A DNA stretch of 64,000 nt. Source: JAAYKT01 sp964408955 (GTDB taxonomy: Bacteria; Bacillota; Clostridia; Lutisporales; Lutisporaceae). Shown one piece after another: positions 50,362-58,895 of this stretch (position 1 is its first letter; each line of letters begins with the position of its first letter). The notes under the pieces were generated by a model. It searched no databases, was not told the DNA's origin, and saw only the letters and a program-made list of their open reading frames with translations. The translations under genes were made by a program, and so were the position numbers. Location: positions 1 to 64,000 of the forward strand of contig CAYPBK010000006.1 of NCBI GenBank assembly GCA_964408955.1, in the 5' to 3' direction.

Positions 50362-52503
50362 ATGAATTCAAAAAATACGATTAAATTCATATTAATAGTA
50401 TTAATAATTGGAATAATAGCATACACAGCATCCTATGGAGTTAGTATAGGAAAGTATGAAGTATTACCGGTTAAAACACTTATTAAGCTGGGATTAGACT
50501 TAAGAGGAGGGGCGGATGTCGTTTTAGAAGCCCAAGGAACTCCTGATGACCCCGTTACAGATGAAAAAATGGACAGGGCGGTTGCCACTATCAGAGAGCG
50601 TATAGACAATTTAGGCGTAACAGAGCCGGTCATAACACGACAAGGCGGCAAAAGGATCAGAGTTGGCTTGCCGGAAATACAGGATACTCAAAGAGCTTTA
50701 GAGATTATTGGGAAAACAGCTCAGCTAAAGTTTGTTGACGAAGAAGAAAATGTCGTAATAACAGGTAATGATATTAAAGACGCTAAAGCCGTATTTTCAA
50801 CAAATCCATCTACAAAGATTCAAGAAGCCGTTGTGTCCCTTGAATTAAATCCGGATGGTGCGAAGAAATTTGCTACAGCCACTTCGCAAAATGTCGGTAA
50901 AATAATAGCTATTTTACTTGATGACAACATTATATCCGCGCCTCAGGTCAGAGAGCCTATCACAGACGGGAAATGTCAGATATCGGGCAGGATGTCTATG
51001 GAAGAAGCAGGAGATTTGGCTATGCTTATTAGAGCCGGAGCACTTCCTGTAGAGCTAAAAACCCTTCAAGTGACGAGCATTGGCCCGGAGCTGGGTGCTA
51101 ACTCCTTTGAGAAGAGCTTCGCCGCAGGCAAAATTGGAATACTCTTAGTATTCTTATTTATGATTGCTTACTATAGATTCCCGGGTTTAGTAGCAAGTAT
51201 TGCTTTAGTATTATATATAAGCATTGTATTATTAGTTTTAGCCGCAATAAAAGCAACTCTAACATTACCCGGTATTGCCGGACTTATACTTTCCATAGGT
51301 ATGGCAGTTGATGCGAATGTTATTATTTTTGAGAGAATAAAGGAAGAGCTGCTAATGGGTAAAACCATTAGGTCTGCTATTGATTCCGGATTTAGAAGAG
51401 CTTTTTTAGCTATACTGGATTCTAATATCACTACTCTAATAGCTGCAATAGTACTCTTTTACCTTGGTGCCGGACCCATTAAAGGCTTTGCAGTAACGCT
51501 TTCCATAGGTATTCTTGCAAGTATGTTTACGGCTATTGTCGTAACAAAGCTTTTATTAAAGCTATTTGAAAGCACCAACCTACTAAAGGATAAAAAATTC
51601 TGGACTATGACAAAAGAAGGAAAAACTCTAAAAATTTACGATATTGTTAAACATAAGAAAACGTGGTTTGCAATTTCAGGAGTAATTATAATAATAGGCT
51701 TGTCATTATCCATGATAAACGGAGGGTTAAATTACGGAATAGATTTTACAGGCGGCACATCCTTGCAGGCAGATATAGGCAGAAGCTTTGAAGTGAAAGA
51801 AGTAAAGGAAATAATAGATAAATACGATAAAGAGGCTACAATAACCTATGCAGGCAACGAAAAGGAAGAAGTCATAGTTAGAACAAAGATGGAATTTGAT
51901 GATGAAACAAGAGGCGAGATACTTGACAGCTTCCAAGAGACTTTTAATATTACATCAGGTAAAATAAATTTTGAATCCATTGGACCCGCTATCGGTGCTG
52001 AGTTGAAAAAGCAAGCTTTATTGGCTTTACTTATAGCAAATTTAGGGATACTAATCTATATATCCATAAGGTTTGAATGGAGATTTGGCTTGGCTTCCAT
52101 ATTTGCACTTCTCCATGACGCAATAATAATGACTGTGTTTTATGGCGCAATGAAAATACCTGTTAACAGCTCCTTTATAGCTGCTATTTTAACTATTATC
52201 GGTTACTCAATTAATGCCACAATAGTTATATTTGACAGAATACGTGAAAATCTAAAATCTGTGAGGAGAGTTAACCCCGAAAGCATAATTAACGAAAGCA
52301 TAAGTCAGACTATAGCAAGATCTATAAACACATCCTTAACTACTTTGCTTACTATAGCCACATTATATATACTAGGTGTACCGGCAGTAAAGGAATTCGC
52401 TTTGCCTATAATAGTTGGATTATTAAGCGGTACTTACTCCTCCGTGTTTATTGCCAGCCCTGTGTGGTTATTTTTAAAAAATAAAACACAAACCTCACGT
52501 TAA
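50362..52503 (+). CDS. secDF: Fused protein-export membrane protein SecDF
   Basis: This 713-residue fusion has SecD (about 1-405) and SecF (about 415-713), with 12 predicted membrane segments. SecD blocks are LGLDLRGGADVVLEAQG (about 43-59) and GMAVDANVIIFERI (about 313-326). SecF blocks are NYGIDFTGGTSLQ (about 455-467) and GYSINATIVIFDRIRENL (about 614-631). It uses the ion gradient to pull exported proteins through SecYEG. Fusion is common in Firmicutes. The ATG follows AAAGGGGGAG. Confidence 0.97.
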   Translation: MNSKNTIKFILIVLIIGIIAYTASYGVSIGKYEVLPVKTLIKLGLDLRGGADVVLEAQGTPDDPVTDEKMDRAVATIRERIDNLGVTEPVITRQGGKRIRVGLPEIQDTQRALEIIGKTAQLKFVDEEENVVITGNDIKDAKAVFSTNPSTKIQEAVVSLELNPDGAKKFATATSQNVGKIIAILLDDNIISAPQVREPITDGKCQISGRMSMEEAGDLAMLIRAGALPVELKTLQVTSIGPELGANSFEKSFAAGKIGILLVFLFMIAYYRFPGLVASIALVLYISIVLLVLAAIKATLTLPGIAGLILSIGMAVDANVIIFERIKEELLMGKTIRSAIDSGFRRAFLAILDSNITTLIAAIVLFYLGAGPIKGFAVTLSIGILASMFTAIVVTKLLLKLFESTNLLKDKKFWTMTKEGKTLKIYDIVKHKKTWFAISGVIIIIGLSLSMINGGLNYGIDFTGGTSLQADIGRSFEVKEVKEIIDKYDKEATITYAGNEKEEVIVRTKMEFDDETRGEILDSFQETFNITSGKINFESIGPAIGAELKKQALLALLIANLGILIYISIRFEWRFGLASIFALLHDAIIMTVFYGAMKIPVNSSFIAAILTIIGYSINATIVIFDRIRENLKSVRRVNPESIINESISQTIARSINTSLTTLLTIATLYILGVPAVKEFALPIIVGLLSGTYSSVFIASPVWLFLKNKTQTSR

Positions 52504-52507
52504 AATA

Positions 52508-52547
52508 AAGTAACAGCTTTAATTAAAAAAGCTGTTACTTATTTTTT
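52508..52547 (+). terminator. Terminator after secDF
   Basis: aagtaacagcttt pairs with aaagctgttactt around a short A-rich loop, followed by ATTTTTT. Confidence 0.85.
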
Positions 52548-52611
52548 GCTTTAAATGTGCACTAAAATGTTCTATAGTTAAATTAAAGTAAAAAACAGGC
52601 AGGTGAAAAAA

Positions 52612-53052
52612 ATGCAATTTGTAATGGTGCTTTCCATGATTTTTGCGATACTGATAGCATTATTTGCCATACAGAATTCAGCTGTTATCACTATTAATAT
52701 TTTGTGGTACAAGCTAAGTCTATCTCAGGCTATAGTAATACTGGGTTCGGCTTTATTCGGAATACTTGTAATGATTCCTTTTGATATAATAAAAAGGATA
52801 AAAAACAGCATGAAAATATCTGAATTGAATAATCAAATAAAAAAGCTGAACACAGAGCTAATAGCATATAAGAGCGGTAATAATCTACAGCAAACCAACA
52901 ACGAAAAGAAAGAAGATTTTAACGAGCAGATAAACAGCATTGACGTAATGGATGAGATTCATAACCTCAATGAAATTGAAAAGTTTAATGAAATTGAAAC
53001 GTTTAATGAGATTGAAGAGTTTAATGAAATTGAAGAAATTGATAAGATTTGA
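52612..53052 (+). CDS. LapA-type membrane protein with a hexapeptide-repeat tail
   Basis: This 146-residue protein has two membrane segments (about 4-25 and 38-60) with NSAVITINILWYKLSLSQAIVI, typical of LapA/DUF1049. A short coiled coil follows (about 68-90), then a linker. The C-terminus is made of near-identical hexapeptides with core NEIE (four 18-bp units, 52963-53034), ending NEIEEIDKI. The acidic repeat tail is not part of the family and looks recently expanded. The function is unknown; E. coli LapA/B relatives are linked to envelope assembly. The ATG 52612 follows AGGCAGGTG. recJ starts 13 bases later. Confidence 0.78.
   Translation: MQFVMVLSMIFAILIALFAIQNSAVITINILWYKLSLSQAIVILGSALFGILVMIPFDIIKRIKNSMKISELNNQIKKLNTELIAYKSGNNLQQTNNEKKEDFNEQINSIDVMDEIHNLNEIEKFNEIETFNEIEEFNEIEEIDKI
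52963..53034 (+). repeat. Four tandem 18-bp units in the lapA-like gene
   Basis: Units at 52963, 52981, 52999 and 53017 share the core ttTAATGAAATTGAA, with single-base differences. A partial fifth unit (gaaattgataag) follows. In frame they encode (x-F/L-N-E-I-E). Confidence 0.85.
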
Positions 53053-53065
53053 TGCAGGTGATACT

Positions 53066-54766
53066 TTGAAAAAATGGGTTCCTTATACATACGATTATAA
53101 AAACTTAGAAGTACTTATGAATGAGCTAAACATATCGGAAATAATGGCCAGGGTTCTTATAAACAGGGGCATTAATACAAAAGAAGAAGCAGAGGAATTC
53201 TTGGGTTCCACACTTAATAGCTTGCATACTCCTTTTGATATGTTAGGAATGAATAAAGCTATATTACGGGTAGAACAAGCATTAAAAGATAAAGAAAAAA
53301 TATGTATTTATGGTGATTATGATGTCGATGGGATCACCAGCGTTGCTCTGCTTTGCAACTTTTTTAAAAAATATGATTTAGATGTTATTTATTATATACC
53401 TAATAGGCTTGAAGAAGGATACGGTCTTAACATAGAAGCAATAAAAAAATTGATTCAAAAAGAAATAAATTTAATAATAACTGTTGATTGCGGCATCAGG
53501 TCCGTAGAAGAAGTTAAATATGCTAATGATGCGGGAGTGGATACAATAATAACTGACCATCATAAATGCGGAGAATACCTGCCTGATGCGTATGCTATAA
53601 TTAATCCGAATCAAAGCAATTGCGCTTATCCTTTTAAGCATTTAGCGGGTGCCGGAATAGCATTTAAGCTTATAACAGCACTTTCCCATAGATTTTCCTA
53701 TGAAGATGATATTATGGATATGCTGGATTTAGTGGCTCTAGCCACTGTAGCAGATGCAGTTCCATTATTTGGGGAAAACAGAACAATAGTTAAGAATGGT
53801 TTAGAAACCATTAAAAACACAAAGAACATTGGTCTTAGCGCATTATTGAGTGTTTCTAATATTGATTTATCAGAGTTAAATGTTTACCATCTTGGTTTCA
53901 TTATAGCTCCAAGATTGAACGCTGCGGGCAGACTAAAAGATGCATCCATAGCTGTGGAAATGTTTACAACAGATGATTTTGATAAAGCGCTGGAAATTGC
54001 AAAAGAGCTGGATGAATTAAATACAATGAGACAAAACGTTGAAAGCTCTATGCTTGACTCTGCTTTAGAAATCATTGATAAAGAGGTGGACTTAAAAACA
54101 GAAAGAATTCTCGTTCTAGAGAACAAAGCTTGGCATTTAGGGGTTTTAGGTATAATAGCTTCACGAATAACAGAAAGATTTAATAAACCTTCTATAATAA
54201 TAGCGACAGATGGCGGGCTGGGAAAAGGCTCTGCCAGAAGTATAAATGGTTTAAACATTTATGAAATCATAAGTCAATGCGAAGAGATGCTTGTTAAATT
54301 TGGCGGGCATGAATTAGCAGCGGGCTTAACTATAGAAGAGAATCTTATAGGAAAATTTCGAAGCAGGATTAATGAAATTGCGGTAGAAATGCAAGGAATA
54401 AAAGAACAACCTCCTGAAGTTTTAGTTGATTATAAGCTGGACAATAGTGATGATTTAATGAGTGTTTTTAATGATGTAAAAAAACTAGAGCCCTATGGTT
54501 ACGGTAATCCTAAACCTGTTTTCGTATATAGAAATATGGGAATAAAAGATAAGAGAACAGTCGGGAACGAAGGAAAGCATTTATCACTTAAATTATTTAA
54601 CGGGGTTAATAATATTGATGCAATAGGCTTTAATATGGGTTTCATGTATAATAATATTGCAGTTAATCAGTTTATTGATATAATATTTAGTGTGGAATTG
54701 AATGTTTGGAACGGTAAGGAAAGTATTCAGTTCTTTATCAAGGATATAAAACCGTCCAAACGTTAA
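53066..54766 (+). CDS. recJ: Single-strand-specific exonuclease RecJ
   Basis: This 566-residue DHH-family 5'-3' exonuclease has motif I YGDYDVDGITS (about 73-83), the Asp in TVDCGIRS (about 136-143), motif III TDHHKCGE (about 157-164), ATVADAVPL (about 221-229) and a DHHA1 domain with FGGHELAAGLTI (about 412-423). It has the length of the E. coli enzyme, without the extra C-terminal domain of Bacillus RecJ. TTG 53066 after GCAGGTGAT is chosen. The frame stays open upstream through the lapA-like repeats, but that extension is not conserved. Confidence 0.95.
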   Translation: MKKWVPYTYDYKNLEVLMNELNISEIMARVLINRGINTKEEAEEFLGSTLNSLHTPFDMLGMNKAILRVEQALKDKEKICIYGDYDVDGITSVALLCNFFKKYDLDVIYYIPNRLEEGYGLNIEAIKKLIQKEINLIITVDCGIRSVEEVKYANDAGVDTIITDHHKCGEYLPDAYAIINPNQSNCAYPFKHLAGAGIAFKLITALSHRFSYEDDIMDMLDLVALATVADAVPLFGENRTIVKNGLETIKNTKNIGLSALLSVSNIDLSELNVYHLGFIIAPRLNAAGRLKDASIAVEMFTTDDFDKALEIAKELDELNTMRQNVESSMLDSALEIIDKEVDLKTERILVLENKAWHLGVLGIIASRITERFNKPSIIIATDGGLGKGSARSINGLNIYEIISQCEEMLVKFGGHELAAGLTIEENLIGKFRSRINEIAVEMQGIKEQPPEVLVDYKLDNSDDLMSVFNDVKKLEPYGYGNPKPVFVYRNMGIKDKRTVGNEGKHLSLKLFNGVNNIDAIGFNMGFMYNNIAVNQFIDIIFSVELNVWNGKESIQFFIKDIKPSKR

Positions 54767-54786
54767 AAATCTGGGAGGTAAATACA

Positions 54787-55305
54787 ATGGATTTAGAAAA
54801 ATATATCAGGATTATTGAAGATTTCCCAAAGGAAGGAATCAGTTTTAAGGACGTGACAACGTTAATAAAAGACGGTGATGCTTTTAAAGAGGCAATAAAG
54901 GTTATGGCTGAGAACTTAAAGGATTGTCATGCTGATTTAATTATAGGACCAGAAGCCAGGGGTTTCATATTTGGTGCGGCAATAGCCTATGAATTAGGTA
55001 TTGGTTTTGTACCGGTGAGAAAACCAGGAAAGCTTCCATCCGAAACCATTGAATACGAATATGAATTGGAATATGGTACCGACATCTTGGAAATCCACAA
55101 GGACGCCATTAAAAAAGGCGATAAGATTGCTATCATTGATGATTTATTAGCAACAGGCGGAACAATATATTCAACGGTAAAAATGGTTGAAATGCTGGGC
55201 GGCGAGGTTGTTCATATAGGATTTTTGATAGAATTGGAAGATTTGATGGGAAGGAAATGTTTGAGTAACTATAATGTTAGCTCTGTTATAAAATATAGTC
55301 ACTAA
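54787..55305 (+). CDS. apt: Adenine phosphoribosyltransferase
   Basis: This 172-residue type I phosphoribosyltransferase has the start IEDFPKEGISFKDVTTLI (about 10-27), IIGPEARGFIFGAAIAYELG (about 54-73 in part) and the PRPP loop IAIIDDLLATGGTI (about 115-128). It salvages adenine to AMP, for example the adenine released by the MTA phosphorylase at 27.7 kb. It is 20 bases after recJ, with GGGAGGT, and precedes rel as in many Firmicutes (recJ-apt-relA). Confidence 0.97.
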   Translation: MDLEKYIRIIEDFPKEGISFKDVTTLIKDGDAFKEAIKVMAENLKDCHADLIIGPEARGFIFGAAIAYELGIGFVPVRKPGKLPSETIEYEYELEYGTDILEIHKDAIKKGDKIAIIDDLLATGGTIYSTVKMVEMLGGEVVHIGFLIELEDLMGRKCLSNYNVSSVIKYSH

Positions 55306-55332
55306 TAAAAAAGTTGGTTTCCTTTCTGTCCT

Positions 55333-55367
55333 AAAAAGGCTTCAGGTTAATATATGGAGCTTTTTTT
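55333..55367 (+). terminator. Terminator after apt
   Basis: aaaaaggcttca pairs with tggagctttttt over 12 bp including two G-U pairs, with a 9-10-base loop and a T run. Confidence 0.65.
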
Positions 55368-55382
55368 ATATAACAGTTAAGC

Positions 55383-55497
55383 TATAGTTGCTGTTCACAA
55401 GTATTTTTTAGATTATTAATATTTGATAAATATTGCATTAATCCTATCAAATATAATAAGCAATACTGAGGTTACATTTGAACTGTAACAAGCTATA
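55383..55497 (+). repeat. Dispersed palindromic element, copy 4 (short, apparently complete)
   Basis: It begins tatagttgctgttcacaa and contains gattattaatatttgata (55411-55428), attgcatt, then aatcct and aatataataagcaa (55450-55463). It ends tttgaactgtaacaagctata, an imperfect inverse of its own start. The central palindrome of copy 1 is absent. Confidence 0.6.
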
Positions 55498-55553
55498 ATT
55501 ACATTAAACAAAATATACAGCACAATCTCTTTTCAATTTTTATATTTATGTCA

Positions 55554-55581
55554 TTGTAATGTCTATATACTATGATATTAT
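55554..55581 (+). promoter_or_regulatory. Possible rel promoter
   Basis: TTGTAA (55554-55559) and TATTAT (55576-55581) with a 16-base spacer, 34 bases before the rel start. Confidence 0.35.
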
Positions 55582-55614
55582 TATAGTTAATTTAAAACAA
55601 AAGTTGGTGTACTT

Positions 55615-57783
55615 ATGTTACAAGATTTATTGAATAAAATAAAATCATATAATCCTACCGGAGACTTTTCATTAATAGTAAAGGCCTATGAATTTGCTTT
55701 AGACGCACACCAGGGGCAAAGAAGGATCTCAGGAGAGGATTATATATCCCATCCTACTGCAGTAGCTGAGATACTGGCAGACCTTAACATGGATAATACA
55801 ACAATTGCTGCCGGTATACTTCATGATGTCATTGAGGACACAACCTTTAGTTATGAAAACATAAAGGAAATGTTTAGTCCGGAAATTGCTATGCTCGTTG
55901 ACGGCGTAACAAAGCTGGGAAAGCTTGAATATAAGACTAAAGAAGAGCAGCAGGCAGAGAGCTTAAGGAAAATGTTTGTTGCCATGGCTAAAGATATAAG
56001 AGTAATACTTATTAAGCTTGCAGATAGACTCCATAATTTGAGGACTTTAAGATGCATGTCAAGAGAAAAGCAAATAGAAAAGGCTACTGAAACTTTAGAG
56101 ATATATGCTCCTATAGCTCATAGACTTGGTATTTCTAAAATGAAGTGGGAAATGGAAGACTTATCCTTAAGATACTTAGAACCTGATATCTATAAAGAGT
56201 TAGGTGAAAAGGTTGCGAAAAAAAGAGAAGAAAGAGAAGATTACATTAATGCTGTTATAGATGAAATAAATAAAAAGAATAAGGAAATGGGTATAGAAGC
56301 AGAAATTGAAGGAAGACCTAAAAACTTTTACAGCATATATAAGAAAATGTACTATCAAAATAAAACCTTTGAACAAATATTTGATATTACGGCAGTAAGA
56401 GTAATCGTGGATACTGTCAAAGATTGCTACGGAGTTTTAGGTATCGTTCATACTCTATGGAAGCCCATACCCGGCAGGTTTAAAGATTATGTAGCAATGC
56501 CCAAGCCGAATATGTATCAATCTATTCATACAACAGTAATTGGTCCGGACGGAGAACCTTTTGAAGTGCAAATAAGAACCTGGGAAATGCATAAAACATC
56601 AGAATTTGGTATAGCTGCCCATTGGAAGTATAAAGAAGGCAGGGCTTCCCAAAGTGAATTCGACGATAAATTTAAATGGCTTAGGCAAATGTTGGAATGG
56701 CAAAATGAGGTTAAGGACACCAAGGAATTCATGGAAACATTGAAAATAGATTTGGTTATTGATGAAGTGTATGTATTTACTCCTAAAGGCGATGTCATTG
56801 ATTTGCCGGTGGATTCGACACCTATAGATTTTGCATATAAAATTCACAGTGCAATAGGCAATAAATGTGTAGGCGGCAAAATCAATGGGAGGATTGTTCC
56901 TTTAGACTATAAATTACAAAACGGGGATATAGTAGAGATAATAACATCAGCTAATTCTAACGGTCCTAGCAGAGATTGGCTTAAGGTTGTCAAAAGCTCA
57001 CAGGCAAAGAATAAAATAAGACAGTGGTTTAAAAAGGATAGAAGAGAAGAGAACATTCAAAAAGGTCGGGATATACTTGATAAGGAAATCAAAAAGCTAG
57101 GCTTTACACAAGCTCAAGTGATAAAAAATGAATGGTTGGAACAAATTTATAAAAAGCTTGGTTTACATTCTGTTGATGATTTATACGCAACCTTAGGATA
57201 TGGCGGACTTACTTTAAATCAAGTACTCATGAAGCTAAAGGAAGAAGCAAGAAAAACCTTGAAGCTCGAGGGCAGCGAAGAAGAAGAAATAGAAAAACAA
57301 GTTTTAAAATCTATTACTCAGAAAAGAAAAAGTTCGGATACAGGGGTAAAGGTTAAAGATATAGAAAATGTATTAGTCAGATTCTCTAAATGCTGCAATC
57401 CTGTTCCCGGGGACGAGATAATCGGATATATTACAAAAGGCAGAGGTGTTTCAGTTCATAGAAGCGATTGTCCCAATGCAAAGGATTTGCTTTCAGAACC
57501 GGAAAGGCTTATAGAGGTTGAATGGAATACAAAAAGCTTGGTTTCTTATAACGCAGATTTGCAAATCAAAGCAAACGACAGACAAGGTTTATTGGCGGAA
57601 ATAACTTCAATAATTAATGAAAACAAAATAAATATCGTATCTTTTTATTCGAAAACATCTAAGGATAAAGTGGCAAATATCAGCTTTATATTAGAAATAA
57701 ACGATATAGAACAATTAAATAAATTGATAAAGAAATTTAAAAAGCTCGAAGGCGTTATAGATGTATATAGGGCAAAGCAATAG
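55615..57783 (+). CDS. relA: Bifunctional (p)ppGpp synthetase/hydrolase (Rel)
   Basis: This 722-residue protein has an HD hydrolase domain with ISHPTAVAEIL and the intact HDVIEDT motif (about 76-82), so it can degrade (p)ppGpp. A RelA/SpoT synthetase domain follows (about 235-350, YKDYVAMPKPN-type FKDYVAMPKPNMYQSIHT in part), then TGS (about 380-445), a conserved-Cys region SKCCNPVPGDEI (about 592-603) and a C-terminal ACT domain (about 645-720). It controls the stringent response. The ATG follows a weak GGTGTACTT. dtd follows 11 bases on. Confidence 0.97.
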   Translation: MLQDLLNKIKSYNPTGDFSLIVKAYEFALDAHQGQRRISGEDYISHPTAVAEILADLNMDNTTIAAGILHDVIEDTTFSYENIKEMFSPEIAMLVDGVTKLGKLEYKTKEEQQAESLRKMFVAMAKDIRVILIKLADRLHNLRTLRCMSREKQIEKATETLEIYAPIAHRLGISKMKWEMEDLSLRYLEPDIYKELGEKVAKKREEREDYINAVIDEINKKNKEMGIEAEIEGRPKNFYSIYKKMYYQNKTFEQIFDITAVRVIVDTVKDCYGVLGIVHTLWKPIPGRFKDYVAMPKPNMYQSIHTTVIGPDGEPFEVQIRTWEMHKTSEFGIAAHWKYKEGRASQSEFDDKFKWLRQMLEWQNEVKDTKEFMETLKIDLVIDEVYVFTPKGDVIDLPVDSTPIDFAYKIHSAIGNKCVGGKINGRIVPLDYKLQNGDIVEIITSANSNGPSRDWLKVVKSSQAKNKIRQWFKKDRREENIQKGRDILDKEIKKLGFTQAQVIKNEWLEQIYKKLGLHSVDDLYATLGYGGLTLNQVLMKLKEEARKTLKLEGSEEEEIEKQVLKSITQKRKSSDTGVKVKDIENVLVRFSKCCNPVPGDEIIGYITKGRGVSVHRSDCPNAKDLLSEPERLIEVEWNTKSLVSYNADLQIKANDRQGLLAEITSIINENKINIVSFYSKTSKDKVANISFILEINDIEQLNKLIKKFKKLEGVIDVYRAKQ

Positions 57784-57794
57784 GAGGTTTATTA

Positions 57795-58244
57795 ATGAGA
57801 GCTGTGATACAAAGAGTTACACAAAGCAGTGTAAAAGTTGAAGGTAAAATTGTGGGAGAAATAAAAAAAGGTCTTATGGTTTTATTAGGAATCAGTGATG
57901 AAGATAAACCAAGCGATATAGATTATATGGTTGAGAAGATTACTAATCTTAGAATATTTGAGGATAATGAAGGTAAAATGAACCTATCTCTATTTGATAT
58001 AAAAGGTGAGCTTCTGGTAGTATCACAATTTACTTTATACGGTGATTGTAGGAAAGGAAGGAGACCGAGCTTTGTAAAAGCGGCCGGACCGGATAAAGCA
58101 GAGCAATACTATAATGAATTTGTCTTAAAGTGCAAAAATTTAGGTATAAATACGCAAACAGGAATTTTTCAAGCAGAAATGCTTGTTAATATAAATAATG
58201 ATGGACCTGTTACAGTGATCATTGATAGCGAGAAGATAATTTAA
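57795..58244 (+). CDS. dtd: D-aminoacyl-tRNA deacylase
   Basis: This 149-residue protein has MRAVIQRVTQSSVKV at the start, VSQFTLYGDCRKGRRPSF (about 76-93) with the catalytic-region Thr and SQFTLY, and a C-terminal MLVNINNDGPVT. The last element matches the NxGPxT motif that excludes L-aminoacyl substrates. It removes D-amino acids from tRNA. It follows rel directly, as in many Firmicutes. Confidence 0.97.
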   Translation: MRAVIQRVTQSSVKVEGKIVGEIKKGLMVLLGISDEDKPSDIDYMVEKITNLRIFEDNEGKMNLSLFDIKGELLVVSQFTLYGDCRKGRRPSFVKAAGPDKAEQYYNEFVLKCKNLGINTQTGIFQAEMLVNINNDGPVTVIIDSEKII

Positions 58245-58257
58245 AAGGAGTTTATTT

Positions 58258-58878
58258 ATGAAATTAATAAAAATGCCTTTAGGCATATATCAAGCGAATT
58301 GCTATATAATTTGGGATGAGGAATCAAAGAAAACTGCTGTTATAGATCCCGGAGGGGACTTTGATTATATAAAACAGTTGATTCAAAAGGAAAACCTAAC
58401 TTTGGAATATATAATACTGACTCATGGGCATGCTGACCATATAGGTGCGGTTTTGGAGCTGAAGGAATTCTATAACCCAAAGGTTCTTATTCACAAGGAT
58501 GATAATAATATGCTTAAAAACAAAAGAATTAATTATTCTGATGTATTAGGTAAAAAAATTGTTGAGCTGGACGCTGATGTAAAACTGGAAAACGGTGATG
58601 AAATAAATGTTGGGAATATAAATATGGAAATAATCCATACTCCGGGACATTCAAAAGGGAGTATATGTATAAAGACGAACAATATATTATTCACTGGAGA
58701 TACCTTGTTTGCCGGCTCCATTGGAAGAACTGATTTAGAAGGTGGTTCTTTTCAAGAAATTATTAGCTCCATTAAGGACAATTTATTGATACTTCCCGAT
58801 GAAACGATAGTATATCCCGGGCATGGACCTTCTTCTACTATAGCTGCCGAGAAAGCAAACAATCCTTTTCTTAAGTAA
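58258..58878 (+). CDS. Metallo-beta-lactamase-fold hydrolase (glyoxalase II/YqgX-like)
   Basis: This 206-residue MBL-fold protein has the metal motif LTHGHADHIGAV (about 54-65), a later His in HTPGHSKGSI (about 128-137), the bridging Asp in FTGDTLFAGSIGRTD (about 145-159) and the last His in VYPGHGP. All ligands are present, so it should be an active binuclear hydrolase; the thioester substrate is not known. The ATG is 13 bases after dtd with AAAGGAG. This dtd-MBL-hemZ-aspS order is common in Clostridia. Confidence 0.92.
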   Translation: MKLIKMPLGIYQANCYIIWDEESKKTAVIDPGGDFDYIKQLIQKENLTLEYIILTHGHADHIGAVLELKEFYNPKVLIHKDDNNMLKNKRINYSDVLGKKIVELDADVKLENGDEINVGNINMEIIHTPGHSKGSICIKTNNILFTGDTLFAGSIGRTDLEGGSFQEIISSIKDNLLILPDETIVYPGHGPSSTIAAEKANNPFLK

Positions 58879-58895
58879 CTGGAGATGAGGTAGCA

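Noticed and set aside
52952..53065. N-terminal extension of RecJ with a basic MKLKSL-type repeat
   Set aside because: It is the lapA-like acidic repeat read in another frame. TTG 53066 with GCAGGTGAT gives the conserved RecJ start.
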